A stretch of 64,000 nt of DNA from Bacillota bacterium. Its GTDB lineage: Bacteria; Bacillota; UBA4882; UBA8346. Numbering within the stretch: the first letter of the stretch is position 1; each line of letters begins with the position of its first letter. Both the position numbers and the translations under genes were made by a program. Of the stretch, positions 51,469 to 59,455 are shown piece by piece. Location of the stretch: positions 48,536-112,535 of the forward strand of contig JAEYRX010000099.1 of NCBI GenBank assembly GCA_023435225.1, given 5' to 3'. Under the pieces are notes generated by a model that saw nothing but the letters and a program-made list of their open reading frames with translations, had not been told where the DNA came from and searched no databases.

Positions 51469-51662
51469 TAATCATCTATAAAGTAATATTATTGCTATTT
51501 ATCCAAAACGTGCTGGATATGCCCGATATTTCTTAAAGGAATGACTCGAGAAAAGAGGAATAATCTCAGCGCCGAAATAGTTTGAGACCAATTTAGAGTG
51601 GAGGTTTGATCCAGTAACAAAGAAATAAATATAGAAAAATTCACAGTAAAAAAGGTGATACT

Positions 51663-52277
51663 ATGGGCGATAAAATTCCGGTAATATCTAAAAAAATTAC
51701 TTTAGCATTTTTTACACTTATTATTGCACTTACAATTACTGTTTGCACTCCTGTTATTGCTAGAGCAGAAAATCGCAGCAATCATCCTAATTCAATATCT
51801 GACCAGGATCTGAAGACCTCTGTTAAAATCTCAATGGCTCTTTTAGCAAAAGTTATAACTGGTAATGAACCTTCCGGAAATTCTAAAGCAAATTTACTTT
51901 CTTCCGATGAAGACGAAATGATTTCTTTAATAAACCAGGAAAGAGCGAAAGCTGGTTTAAAAGAATTGGAACTGGATTTATCACTGGTTAAACTGGCGCA
52001 CCAAAAAAGCCAAGATATGGTAACTCATAACTATTTCGGTCATAATTCGAAAACACTAGGCTCGATTTACCAGCAGTTAGAACGGGAAAAGATATGTTAT
52101 CAAATAGTTGGAGAAAATTTAGCCGGTGCTGGTAGTGGAGAGAAAGCCCAAGAATATTTTATAGACAGCCCTGCACATCGGAATAATATTTTTAATCCTC
52201 ATTATACCAAAATAGGTGTTGGTATAGTAAGAGGAGGGCCGTACGGGATGTTTATTACGCAATTATTCTTAGGCTAG
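51663..52277 (+). CDS. Secreted CAP/SCP-domain protein (YkwD-like)
   Basis: A signal peptide (about residues 12-34, ending ARA) and a C-terminal CAP domain: EDEMISLINQERAKAGLKEL, LAHQKSQDMVTHNYFGHNSK with the conserved His residues, GENLAGAGS, and SPAHRNNIFNPHYTKIGVGI. Such proteins occur in Bacillus spore coats and cell walls; a catalytic activity is uncertain. AAGGTG precedes the ATG. Followed by a strong terminator. Confidence 0.85.
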   Translation: MGDKIPVISKKITLAFFTLIIALTITVCTPVIARAENRSNHPNSISDQDLKTSVKISMALLAKVITGNEPSGNSKANLLSSDEDEMISLINQERAKAGLKELELDLSLVKLAHQKSQDMVTHNYFGHNSKTLGSIYQQLEREKICYQIVGENLAGAGSGEKAQEYFIDSPAHRNNIFNPHYTKIGVGIVRGGPYGMFITQLFLG

Positions 52278-52303
52278 ATAAATGATTTAAAGTGCAAACT
52301 TGG

Positions 52304-52328
52304 CCGCAATCGAAGATTGCGGTTTTTT
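52304..52328 (+). terminator. Rho-independent terminator of the CAP-domain gene
   Basis: CCGCAATC-GAA-GATTGCGG, a perfect 8-bp stem followed by six T residues. Confidence 0.85.
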
Positions 52329-52412
52329 GTATTTTTGATTAAAAAATATTTTCCGAAATTCGCACATACTTGGACGATTGCATATACTGTACTATGTTAT
52401 AACAACATTATT

Positions 52413-52537
52413 CAACTGAGGGATTTTCATAATTGAAAAATTCAACATTTGAATACAATATATTGATAATGATATCCGGGCGGTTCTCCATATATTGTAT
52501 TCAAAACTAAGTTAAAGAAGTTATGAAACTCCCTTAA
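52413..52537. repeat. Family B nested inverted-repeat element, copy 1
   Basis: About 125 bp. Ends read CTGAGGGATTTTCATAA and TTATGAAACTCCCTTAA (imperfect TIRs). Inside is a second, perfect 16-bp inverted pair TTTGAATACAATATAT / ATATATTGTATTCAAA (52448-52463 and 52490-52505). The copy at 57751-57876 is the same element inverted. Non-coding. Confidence 0.8.
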
Positions 52538-52610
52538 ATATATAATATCTTGGATTGAAGATGATACATGTTTACAATTTGAATAGTGAAGTTATGGTAG
52601 AGTTTTACAC

Positions 52611-52664
52611 CCTTTCAGCAATGGAAAGGTTCGGCGGTAAAACCGCTGGATGAAGAAAGGAGGT
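52611..52664 (+). promoter_or_regulatory. Structured leader of the SPOCS-repeat gene
   Basis: Hairpin CCTTTC/GAAAGG (52611-52629) and hairpin GCGGT-AAA-ACCGC (52634-52646) precede the AAAGGAGG ribosome binding site. A leader with two stems before a strong site suggests control by RNA folding; it does not match the c-di-GMP-I consensus or other riboswitches I can recall. Confidence 0.4.
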
Positions 52665-52671
52665 AGAGTTA

Positions 52672-55059
52672 ATGGATGATGAAGAAATCAGGGAGGATGT
52701 TGTAGAAGAAAAACCGAAAACTAAAAAAACCACTAAACCCAAAAAAACTACAGCCACTAACAAGTCGTCCAAGACTGCTAGTGCTAAAAAAACAAAGAAA
52801 CCAGCCAAAAAGAAAGCTACTTCAACTGCGAGAAAGAAAAAAGTAGTTGAAGATGATATATCTCAAATTAATCAACCTAACTCCGTATCAGTTCAACCGG
52901 AGATGGCGCAAAGTAAAGTTATAATGAAAAATGATTTTGTAAAAGGGTCGGAGTCGCAGTCCCAGGGTCAGGCTGTGATTTCCAAGCTAAAAGTGGAGGT
53001 TGTCAATAAAAAGGAGAATACTGTTAATAGTATTCCCAATCTTAGCTCGAATGAATCAACGGAATCAAATGTATCCAATGTAACTTCCAATATTATGCTG
53101 CCAGTAATTTCAGCAAACAGCCGGGTAGAAACTACTCAGAGTCAAGTGCTGCCGTTTGCCGCAATTAAAGTCAGAAATATTGTAGGAAAGATAATTAATC
53201 TAACGGCAGAAATTATCTGTAATAAAGTAATTGTTCAAGGTACAGTACATGAGCAGGTATTTTTTGTTGGTACTGACAACATAGTTCACCATCTGGCCGA
53301 TGATGTACATTTTAGTACTTTCTTGGATATTCCCGGAGTTCAACCAGGCATGAATGCACAAGTTACGGGAATTATAGAAGAAATTATACCTGAGTTGGCT
53401 CCTGATGGTCTGAGTCTGGTCAAAAAAATCATAGTCGAAGTCTTTGTTAAAGTCACTGAAACCGTTCAACTAGCTCTAGCTACTGGAAAAGGCCCGACTT
53501 TGCTTTTAAAACAAGTAGTTGGGGAAAATTCAGAACAATTATTGGTAGAAACTGATCTATCTTTATTTACACCAGCAATTAAAATCGATGAGATCGTTGG
53601 CAAAATTCAGGATATCACCGTAGAAACTATCTGTGATAAAGTTATTATCCAAGGAATAATTCATAAACAAATCTTCTTTATTGATACTAATAATCAAGGA
53701 CGCCATCAAGCTGAGGATATTCCGTTCAGTCTGTTTGTTGATATACCTGGAGCGGCTCCCGGTATGGATGTTCAGGTTAGTCCAAACATTGAAGCAATTT
53801 TCTTTAAACTAATCACTCCGACAGTAGTTAGACAAAAAGTAGTAATGGAGTTCTTTGTAAAAGTAACACAAAATGTAATACAATGCGTTGAAGTAGGCGA
53901 TGGTCCGTTAATCAAAGCAGAGCAATTTATCGGTGAGAATACGGTTCAAGAGTTAAGTGAAACTGTCCTAACTCTAAATACTCCAGCAATCAAAGTTCGG
54001 GAGATCATTGCTCAATTACGTAATTTAGTCACTAATGTAATCTGTAATAAAGTAATAGTACAAGGAATTATTCATAAACAGATATTCTTTATCGGAATAG
54101 ATAATGTTGAACGGCATCAAGCTGAGGATATTCCCTTCTCACTATTCCTGGATGTCCCGGGAGTAAATCCCGGAGATAATATTCATCTATCAACTAAAAT
54201 AGAAGCTATCTTCTTTGAACTAGAAACTGCGACTATCCTTAGACAAAAAGTGATTTTTGCAGTAACCGCATTTGCAACTCAAGAACTGCAAATAAATCTG
54301 GTTATCTGTCCTAATGGTACTCTCTTCAAACTAGAAAAAGTTATCGGCGAAAACACTAAACAGGTCTTAATAGTTCGAAGGGAAGAGATAGTAAGTCCAG
54401 TAATACCTATAAAACCAGTGGTCACTAAAATAACTATAGTATCTCCAGGGGAAGCGGTGACCGCATCACAACAAAAATTAGTTCAAAATACGGTTCAGTT
54501 ACCGGTAACTGCAATCAAGGTAAAAGAAGTAAATGCTAATATCACTGATGTCGCAGCTCAAATAATTCCGGAGGGAGTATTGGTTGAAGGAATAGTAAAT
54601 AAAACCGTGGTTTTTGTCGGGAACGATAATGTAGTTCGAACGGTTAATGAACAAGTACCTTTTACGATTCTGGTTAACATACCCGGTATAACACCTTCTC
54701 AAATAACCAATGTTTCGGTTATGATTGAAGATATAATCTTTACCTTAGATCCAACTGGGACAGCGGTTAATCAAACTATTGTTCTCAAGGCAACCGTAGA
54801 AGCTCAAGAATCCGTCCAGGCACCGATTACCGTAGTAACAAACGTCTCCGGACCTGATATTATGCAAACTAAAGTTCGAGTCCAAGGATTGGTTCAAACT
54901 CCATCAGGTGCGGTTTTTCAGGAATTTGACGTAGTAACTGATGTCTCTGGTCTGGGAATTATTGGAGTTACCAAACAGACTGTTCTCCTCCAAAAAGTAG
55001 GGGACGCAGCTCCGACACCAATTACAGTAGTAACTGATGTTCAATTGGAAGATCCCTAA
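52672..55059 (+). CDS. Lysine-rich protein with four SPOCS (DUF3794) domains
   Basis: 795 residues. After an acidic start, residues 13-63 are Lys/Thr/Ala-rich in the style of histone H1 (KTKKTTKPKKTTATNKS, AKKKATSTARKKK). Four SPOCS domains follow (about 160-275, 295-410, 435-545, 605-715), each with a version of ICNKVIVQGIIHKQIFFI, HQAEDIPFS and a VDIPG turn; a shorter related tail ends in VTDVQLEDP. SPOCS domains occur in SipL and other spore-envelope proteins, where they mediate protein-protein assembly. No signal peptide or LysM domain. I expect a structural spore-layer scaffold; the basic tail may bind DNA or another polyanion. Confidence 0.8.
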   Translation: MDDEEIREDVVEEKPKTKKTTKPKKTTATNKSSKTASAKKTKKPAKKKATSTARKKKVVEDDISQINQPNSVSVQPEMAQSKVIMKNDFVKGSESQSQGQAVISKLKVEVVNKKENTVNSIPNLSSNESTESNVSNVTSNIMLPVISANSRVETTQSQVLPFAAIKVRNIVGKIINLTAEIICNKVIVQGTVHEQVFFVGTDNIVHHLADDVHFSTFLDIPGVQPGMNAQVTGIIEEIIPELAPDGLSLVKKIIVEVFVKVTETVQLALATGKGPTLLLKQVVGENSEQLLVETDLSLFTPAIKIDEIVGKIQDITVETICDKVIIQGIIHKQIFFIDTNNQGRHQAEDIPFSLFVDIPGAAPGMDVQVSPNIEAIFFKLITPTVVRQKVVMEFFVKVTQNVIQCVEVGDGPLIKAEQFIGENTVQELSETVLTLNTPAIKVREIIAQLRNLVTNVICNKVIVQGIIHKQIFFIGIDNVERHQAEDIPFSLFLDVPGVNPGDNIHLSTKIEAIFFELETATILRQKVIFAVTAFATQELQINLVICPNGTLFKLEKVIGENTKQVLIVRREEIVSPVIPIKPVVTKITIVSPGEAVTASQQKLVQNTVQLPVTAIKVKEVNANITDVAAQIIPEGVLVEGIVNKTVVFVGNDNVVRTVNEQVPFTILVNIPGITPSQITNVSVMIEDIIFTLDPTGTAVNQTIVLKATVEAQESVQAPITVVTNVSGPDIMQTKVRVQGLVQTPSGAVFQEFDVVTDVSGLGIIGVTKQTVLLQKVGDAAPTPITVVTDVQLEDP

Positions 55060-55146
55060 GTAGTCGTCCACGCCGGCGTTCGCTTTGCGCCTGAAAATAT
55101 GAAAATAAGGCTGGGTGCACGACAAGCATCATAGCATTTTCCAAAC

Positions 55147-55181
55147 AAAAAAATCCAAGGCTAACCACCCTGGATTTTTTT
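55147..55181 (+). terminator. Terminator of the SPOCS-repeat gene
   Basis: AAAAATCCAAGG and CCCTGGATTTTT pair around a short loop and run into seven T residues. The next 220 bp up to 55402 show only a TAATCCTGTTAATCCGTGTC word of a type common in spacers. Confidence 0.7.
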
Positions 55182-55402
55182 GTTTAATTTTTAAATTTAT
55201 ACTTCTTGTCTATATATAAAGTGCGTAAATATTTATATAAAAGTTTTATTGAAAACAATCATTGATTTTATTAAAAATATCACTATCAGTGTAAATCCAT
55301 TTTTTAATCCTGTTAATCCGTGTCATAGTTCCTTATTTTGTTTGCCTATTCTTATTTAGACGGATTTAAAATCAATTAATCAAATATGAACGGAGGGGTA
55401 AT

Positions 55403-56371
55403 TTGAAGTTCTTAATCACTGGGGTTACCGGTTTTACCGGTAGTCATTTGGCGGAGTATATTTTAAATGAAGTTGATGATGCTGAAGTATATGGAACAAT
55501 ACGTTGGCGCAGCCACCGGATTAATTTGAAAGGTTTTGAGAATCGGCTTAAATTATGCGAATGCGAATTAAGAGATTCAAAATCCGTTAGGGACTTGATT
55601 GAATACGTTAAACCCAAATATATTTTCCATTTGGCCGGTCACAGTTATGTTCCGGCTTCATGGAACAGCCCCAATGATACAGTGGTTAATAATATAATAG
55701 GGGAAATAAATATTTTAGAAGCGATAAGAAAAGTGTGTCCGGATTGCCGGATACACTTGGCTTGTTCCAGTGAAGAATATGGAATGGTAATGGAAGAAGA
55801 ATTACCGATAACGGAAGATAATCTCTTACGACCATTAAGTCCGCATGGTGTCAGTAAAGTAGCTCAAGATATGTTGGGATTTCAATACTATAAAAGTTAT
55901 GGTCTTGATATAATCAGAACCAGGGCTTTTAATCATACCGGGCCTCGCCGTGGCGAAGTTTTTGTGGCTTCGAATTTTGCCAAACAAATTGCGGAGATTG
56001 AATTAGGTTTAAGGATTCCTGTGGTATACGTCGGTAATTTAGAGGCCCGTAGAGATTTTACCGATGTTCGGGATGTAGTGCGCGGTTATTGGCTGGCAGT
56101 TCAGAAAGGAAAATCGGGAGAGATCTACCAGATATGCAGCGGGAATGCCTATTCGATTCGTAAAGTTTTACAAATTCTTATGGGATATTCCAATAAAGAC
56201 ATTGATATTAAAGTTGACCCAACCAGAATGAGACCGTCTGACGTACCTGTTTTATTGGGATCTTACAAGAAAGTTAATAAAGCTACCGGGTGGGAACCAG
56301 TTATTCCTTTTGAGAAGACACTGGCGGATTTATTGGACTATTGGCGCAACCGTTTGAAGTCTAACATTTAA
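55403..56371 (+). CDS. GDP-mannose 4,6-dehydratase-like extended SDR with altered active site
   Basis: 322 residues. Rossmann motif TGVTGFTGSHL at residue 6, active-site region ACSSEEYG (around 119-126), and the substrate-binding RTRAFNHTGPRRGEVFVAS diagnostic of GDP-mannose 4,6-dehydratases and related reductases. The catalytic YxxxK motif reads HGVSK (codon CAT instead of TAT/TAC), so the acid-base Tyr is missing unless another residue substitutes. TTG start with GGAGGGG. It begins the glycan region; substrate unknown. Confidence 0.82.
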   Translation: MKFLITGVTGFTGSHLAEYILNEVDDAEVYGTIRWRSHRINLKGFENRLKLCECELRDSKSVRDLIEYVKPKYIFHLAGHSYVPASWNSPNDTVVNNIIGEINILEAIRKVCPDCRIHLACSSEEYGMVMEEELPITEDNLLRPLSPHGVSKVAQDMLGFQYYKSYGLDIIRTRAFNHTGPRRGEVFVASNFAKQIAEIELGLRIPVVYVGNLEARRDFTDVRDVVRGYWLAVQKGKSGEIYQICSGNAYSIRKVLQILMGYSNKDIDIKVDPTRMRPSDVPVLLGSYKKVNKATGWEPVIPFEKTLADLLDYWRNRLKSNI

Positions 56372-56538
56372 TAATGCTGTTCTATTAATATCCGACACAG
56401 AGAAAAAATATCCGGGGAAATAACTTCATCCGATAAGTGGGAAAAAATCCTGATTTATTGGGAAATTAGCCTTTCTATGATATTTATCATCTCCTGAATG
56501 CTTTTTTCTTCATAAACTAAAATCGGGAGGTGAATTTA

Positions 56539-56919
56539 ATGAGTAGTAAATGTTCGGTTCTCCGGGATTTAACGCATCTATCTCAATTGGTTGATGATTT
56601 CTTAAGTAATCCGGGCGCTTTAAATAATTCAAGCGTTAACTTTCTAATCAGCAGATTCTTATCGGTTCAAGGCGCGGCTCAGGCTCTACCCATTAAGAAA
56701 GCAAAGAAATGTGATATCTTACATCGGTTTGCACAAGCCATCTCAATCTTGCAAAGTAGGGACGGATTATCCAATATCAATATTATCTTGGCGATATCCC
56801 AGATTCTTCAAACGATACGATTGAAAATTGAAGATCTGTGTATTCCTTGCCCACAAGGGATAGTCACTGTACATCCTTCCAATACATTTAATACCAGCTG
56901 TAAATGTTGCAAATGCTAA
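56539..56919 (+). CDS. Hypothetical protein with cysteine-rich C terminus
   Basis: 126 residues. The body is helical and hydrophobic (LTHLSQLVDDFLSNPGALNN, FLISRFLSVQGAAQALPIKK, FAQAISILQ, IILAISQILQTIRLKIEDL), with no signal peptide. The end is IPCPQG and the knot TSCKCCKC. Such tails occur in spore-coat and exosporium proteins, where they cross-link through disulfides; the location beside glycan genes fits. GGGAGG precedes ATG 56539. Family not recognised. Confidence 0.6.
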   Translation: MSSKCSVLRDLTHLSQLVDDFLSNPGALNNSSVNFLISRFLSVQGAAQALPIKKAKKCDILHRFAQAISILQSRDGLSNINIILAISQILQTIRLKIEDLCIPCPQGIVTVHPSNTFNTSCKCCKC

Positions 56920-56940
56920 TATAAATTGATTGGAACTTAA

Positions 56941-56960
56941 AAGCCCGGATTCCCGGGCTT
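56941..56960. terminator. Bidirectional terminator
   Basis: AAGCCCGG-ATTC-CCGGGCTT, a perfect 8-bp GC-rich stem between two convergent genes. T-rich stretches flank it on both sides, short on the plus strand (TTTAGGTTTCTT). Confidence 0.7.
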
Positions 56961-56968
56961 TAGGTTTC

Positions 56969-57721
56969 TTATCGCTGTTCACTGGTTATTTTGTTAATCT
57001 CGAGATTTTTATAATTAACCAACATTAAATTGTTGGCTTCATTTAAAGATTCAAATGTTCCTGCGTCAATCCAATTTCCAAAGAGGTAGTCATATTGTAT
57101 TTGTCCTTGTTTGATGTAAAGGTTATTGACATCGGTAATTTCCATCTCTCCTCGCGCCGAAGGAGTAATAAGTCTGATTAAATCAAAAACTTGTTCATCA
57201 TACATATAACACCCGGTTACAGCAAAGTTGCTTCTAGGTTGGACAGGTTTTTCTTCGATGGAGATTATTTGTTTTCCATTAAATACTGCAACCCCGAAAC
57301 GTTCCGGATTATCAACTTCCTTCAAAATAATTCGGGCGCCGGCTTTTTGTTTTTGAAATGCTTGCACATAAGAAGTAATTGGATATTCAAAAATATTATC
57401 TCCCAGCATTACAATAATCTTGTTTCCCTGGGTAAAATTTTCTCCCAGTGCTAGGGCATCAGCAATCCCACCAGCTTCTTCTTGAATTCGGTAAGTAAAA
57501 TCACATCCAAAACGTTTCCCCGAACCTAAAGTTTTGATTAAATCACTAGAATGATCATTGGAAGTGATTATGAGAATTTCCGTAATACCCGCTTCAATTA
57601 ATTTTCTTACCGGATGCCAAATCATTGGTTCTCTTCCGACGGGTAACAAATGTTTATTAGTAAACTCCGTCAACGGCGTTAGTCTTGTCCCTTTACCTCC
57701 GGCCAAAATAAGTCCTTTCAT
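56969..57721 (-). CDS. Sugar-1-phosphate nucleotidyltransferase (RmlA-like)
   Basis: 250 residues. GLILAGGKGTRLTPLTEFTN and KHLLPVGREPMIWHP at the N terminus bind the nucleotide, VMLGDNIFEY holds the catalytic Asp, EEKPVQP and GNWIDAGTFESLNEANNLM close the fold. It couples a sugar 1-phosphate to an NTP, probably dTTP. The shorter length compared with dimeric RmlA suggests the monofunctional type. It supplies the precursor for the surrounding glycosyltransferases. Confidence 0.9.
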   Translation of the reverse strand: MKGLILAGGKGTRLTPLTEFTNKHLLPVGREPMIWHPVRKLIEAGITEILIITSNDHSSDLIKTLGSGKRFGCDFTYRIQEEAGGIADALALGENFTQGNKIIVMLGDNIFEYPITSYVQAFQKQKAGARIILKEVDNPERFGVAVFNGKQIISIEEKPVQPRSNFAVTGCYMYDEQVFDLIRLITPSARGEMEITDVNNLYIKQGQIQYDYLFGNWIDAGTFESLNEANNLMLVNYKNLEINKITSEQR

Positions 57722-57750
57722 TGAATTTTCAACCCTTCCTGATTTATTAG

Positions 57751-57876
57751 TTAAGGGAGTTTCAGATTACTTTAATTAAGGTTTTGAATACAATATATAG
57801 TGAATGACCTAAATATATCTATCGATATATTGTATTCGAATGTTCGAATTATTTAGTATGAAAATCCCTCAGTTAA
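57751..57876. repeat. Family B nested inverted-repeat element, copy 2
   Basis: Inverted relative to 52413-52537: TTAAGGGAGTTTCA at one end, TATGAAAATCCCTCAGTTAA at the other, and an inner pair TTTGAATACAATATAT (57783-57798) / ATATATTGTATTCGAA (57825-57840, one mismatch). It stands upstream of the nucleotidyltransferase. Confidence 0.8.
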
Positions 57877-58218
57877 TTGAGCTGACTATTCTCTTTACTT
57901 AGGACGGCAAATATCAACTTACTCTTGATTAAAGAGGCTGAGCTGGTTTAATTTTCCTGAGCGAAAAGTATAGTCAAATTAATTAATGTAATGATCATTT
58001 TATGACAGCTTCAAGCCAGGTGTGAATTAAGGGAATTTTACAATTACCATATTTATCGGATTGGAATATTCAATGTTACCGGAGCATTTTATGTATTCGC
58101 TCCGTCTCTTTATCAGACTGTGGCTCATATGATGTATAAAGCTTAGTACGAATGAGTCCTATTTTTTTATATGGAAAGTCTTCTCGCCTATTCATTAATA
58201 TTCCAAGGAGGAAAAAGA
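57877..58218. other. Spacer before the CgeB-like gene
   Basis: About 340 bp. On the minus strand a short frame (58076-58190) ends IRTKLYTSYEPQSDKETERI, which looks protein-like but has no start or family match; it may be a gene remnant. Nothing else is seen. Confidence 0.3.
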
Positions 58219-59256
58219 TTGAGGATACTTTTTGTTGATTCAGGAGCCGGGGGTTTTCATTCCCGTTATGCTTATGACATTTATAATACACTAATAAATA
58301 GTTATGGGAGTAGTATTAAAGATATTTCTCCCCAAGATCTTAGTTATCAAGTGATTAATTTTTATAAACCGGATGTTTTATTAGTGGTCCATGGGAGTAG
58401 AACGCCACTGAATCTAATCCGGTATGCAAAATCCCATGGATCGATCACAGTATTATGGATCGTGGAAGATCCTTATGAGATTGATTATCATCGGGGGGCT
58501 ATGGTAAATACGTATGATTGTGTTTTTACAAATGAAAGACTGGCTCTGAAAGAATATAGTCACCCAAGGGCGTTTTATCTCCCCTGGTGTTGCAACCCTC
58601 GTATTCATCGCCGGATTATGGTCTCCAATCACTATCTTAGCGATATTTGTTTTGTAGGAATGGGTTTTGTAAATCGAGTTAATACCTTGAATGCAATTGT
58701 TCCTACATTAAAAAAGTATAATGTCAAATTGATTGGAGATTGGAACCGTTGGGGGGCTGAACTTCATCCGGATTTACAGCGGTTTACGATTCCGGTAGTC
58801 AATAATTTTTTAGAAGTCCAAAAATACTATAATGGAGCAAAAATTAATCTAAACATCCATCGTGATCCGGTAAATCCGCCCGCTGGAAACAGCAAAGGTA
58901 TTAAAGCGTCCAGTCCAAATGACCGAGCTTTTGCCTTGGCCGGTTGTGGAGTATTTCAACTGGTTGATAATACCCGTCCGGATTTATGGGAGTGTTTTGA
59001 GGAAGGAAAAGAAATAGTAAGTTTTTCTGATCCGGCTGATTTAGCGGCGAAGATTGAAGAGTTTATCCCAAAACAGGAAAAAAGAGAGGCTATTGGAAGG
59101 GCGGCTCAAAATAAGGCTTATCAGCTACATACTTTTAAACATAGGCTGGATAAAATTTTTCAAATTATCTGTCTTCAAAACAACTATACAAATGTACGTT
59201 ATAATCAACCAGTTTATCGAAACAGTTATAAAATTTACGATCTAAGTTCCAGGTGA
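58219..59256 (+). CDS. CgeB-like glycosyltransferase (spore maturation protein family)
   Basis: 345 residues with a GT4-like double Rossmann layout: an N-terminal RILFVDSGAGGFHSRYAYDI, the family words HGSRTPLNLIRYAKSHG, LWIVEDPYEIDYH, LPWCCNPRIHR and FVGMGFVNRVNTLN, and a C-terminal SSPNDRAFALAGCGVFQLVD, all typical of the CgeB/DUF3880 family. In Bacillus subtilis CgeB belongs to the mother-cell genes for the outermost spore layer. TTG 58219 is 8 bases after AAGGAGG. It is transcribed toward the GT2 cluster. Confidence 0.85.
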   Translation: MRILFVDSGAGGFHSRYAYDIYNTLINSYGSSIKDISPQDLSYQVINFYKPDVLLVVHGSRTPLNLIRYAKSHGSITVLWIVEDPYEIDYHRGAMVNTYDCVFTNERLALKEYSHPRAFYLPWCCNPRIHRRIMVSNHYLSDICFVGMGFVNRVNTLNAIVPTLKKYNVKLIGDWNRWGAELHPDLQRFTIPVVNNFLEVQKYYNGAKINLNIHRDPVNPPAGNSKGIKASSPNDRAFALAGCGVFQLVDNTRPDLWECFEEGKEIVSFSDPADLAAKIEEFIPKQEKREAIGRAAQNKAYQLHTFKHRLDKIFQIICLQNNYTNVRYNQPVYRNSYKIYDLSSR

Positions 59257-59288
59257 TTAATTATTCTATACTTTTTAGAAGAAAGTAT

Positions 59289-59392
59289 TAAGGAAGCGCT
59301 GATTAATTGAATAAGTGACGATTTTGCGCTTCGCAAAATGCCTAATACCACATATTTGCTCGCACAAAATCGGATTAATCAGCGCTTCCTTA
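59289..59392. repeat. Family A inverted-repeat element, copy 3
   Basis: Same orientation as copy 1 and nearly identical to it: AAGGAAGCGCTGATTAATTG, inner hairpin ATTTTGCGC-TTCGCAAAAT, closing TIR AATCAGCGCTTCCTTAA. Situated between the convergent CgeB-like and GT2 genes. Confidence 0.85.
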
Positions 59393-59413
59393 AATATCTA
59401 ATTGATGGTAATT

Positions 59414-59455
59414 TTAAAAAGATACCCCTAATGTAATTAAACAACACTTAGGGGT
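59414..59455 (-). terminator. Terminator overlapping the end of the GT2 gene
   Basis: On the minus strand ACCCCTAA (59448-59455) pairs with TTAGGGGT (59424-59431) and a T tract follows. The left arm lies in the last codons of the GT2 gene at 59437, whose stop codon falls in the loop. Confidence 0.65.

Noticed and set aside
52594..52671. c-di-GMP-I (GEMM) riboswitch before the SPOCS gene
   Set aside because: The GEMM core (GGCAAACC and GCAAAGCC words) is absent; only generic hairpins are present.
56458..56522. Minus-strand fragment reading EEKSIQEMINIIERLISQ-stop
   Set aside because: It looks like the tail of a glycosyltransferase but has no start or upstream domain in 60 bp; too short to call a pseudogene.
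58076..58190. Minus-strand fragment ending ETERIHKMLR
   Set aside because: Protein-like composition but no start site and no family; left as a possible remnant in the spacer entry.
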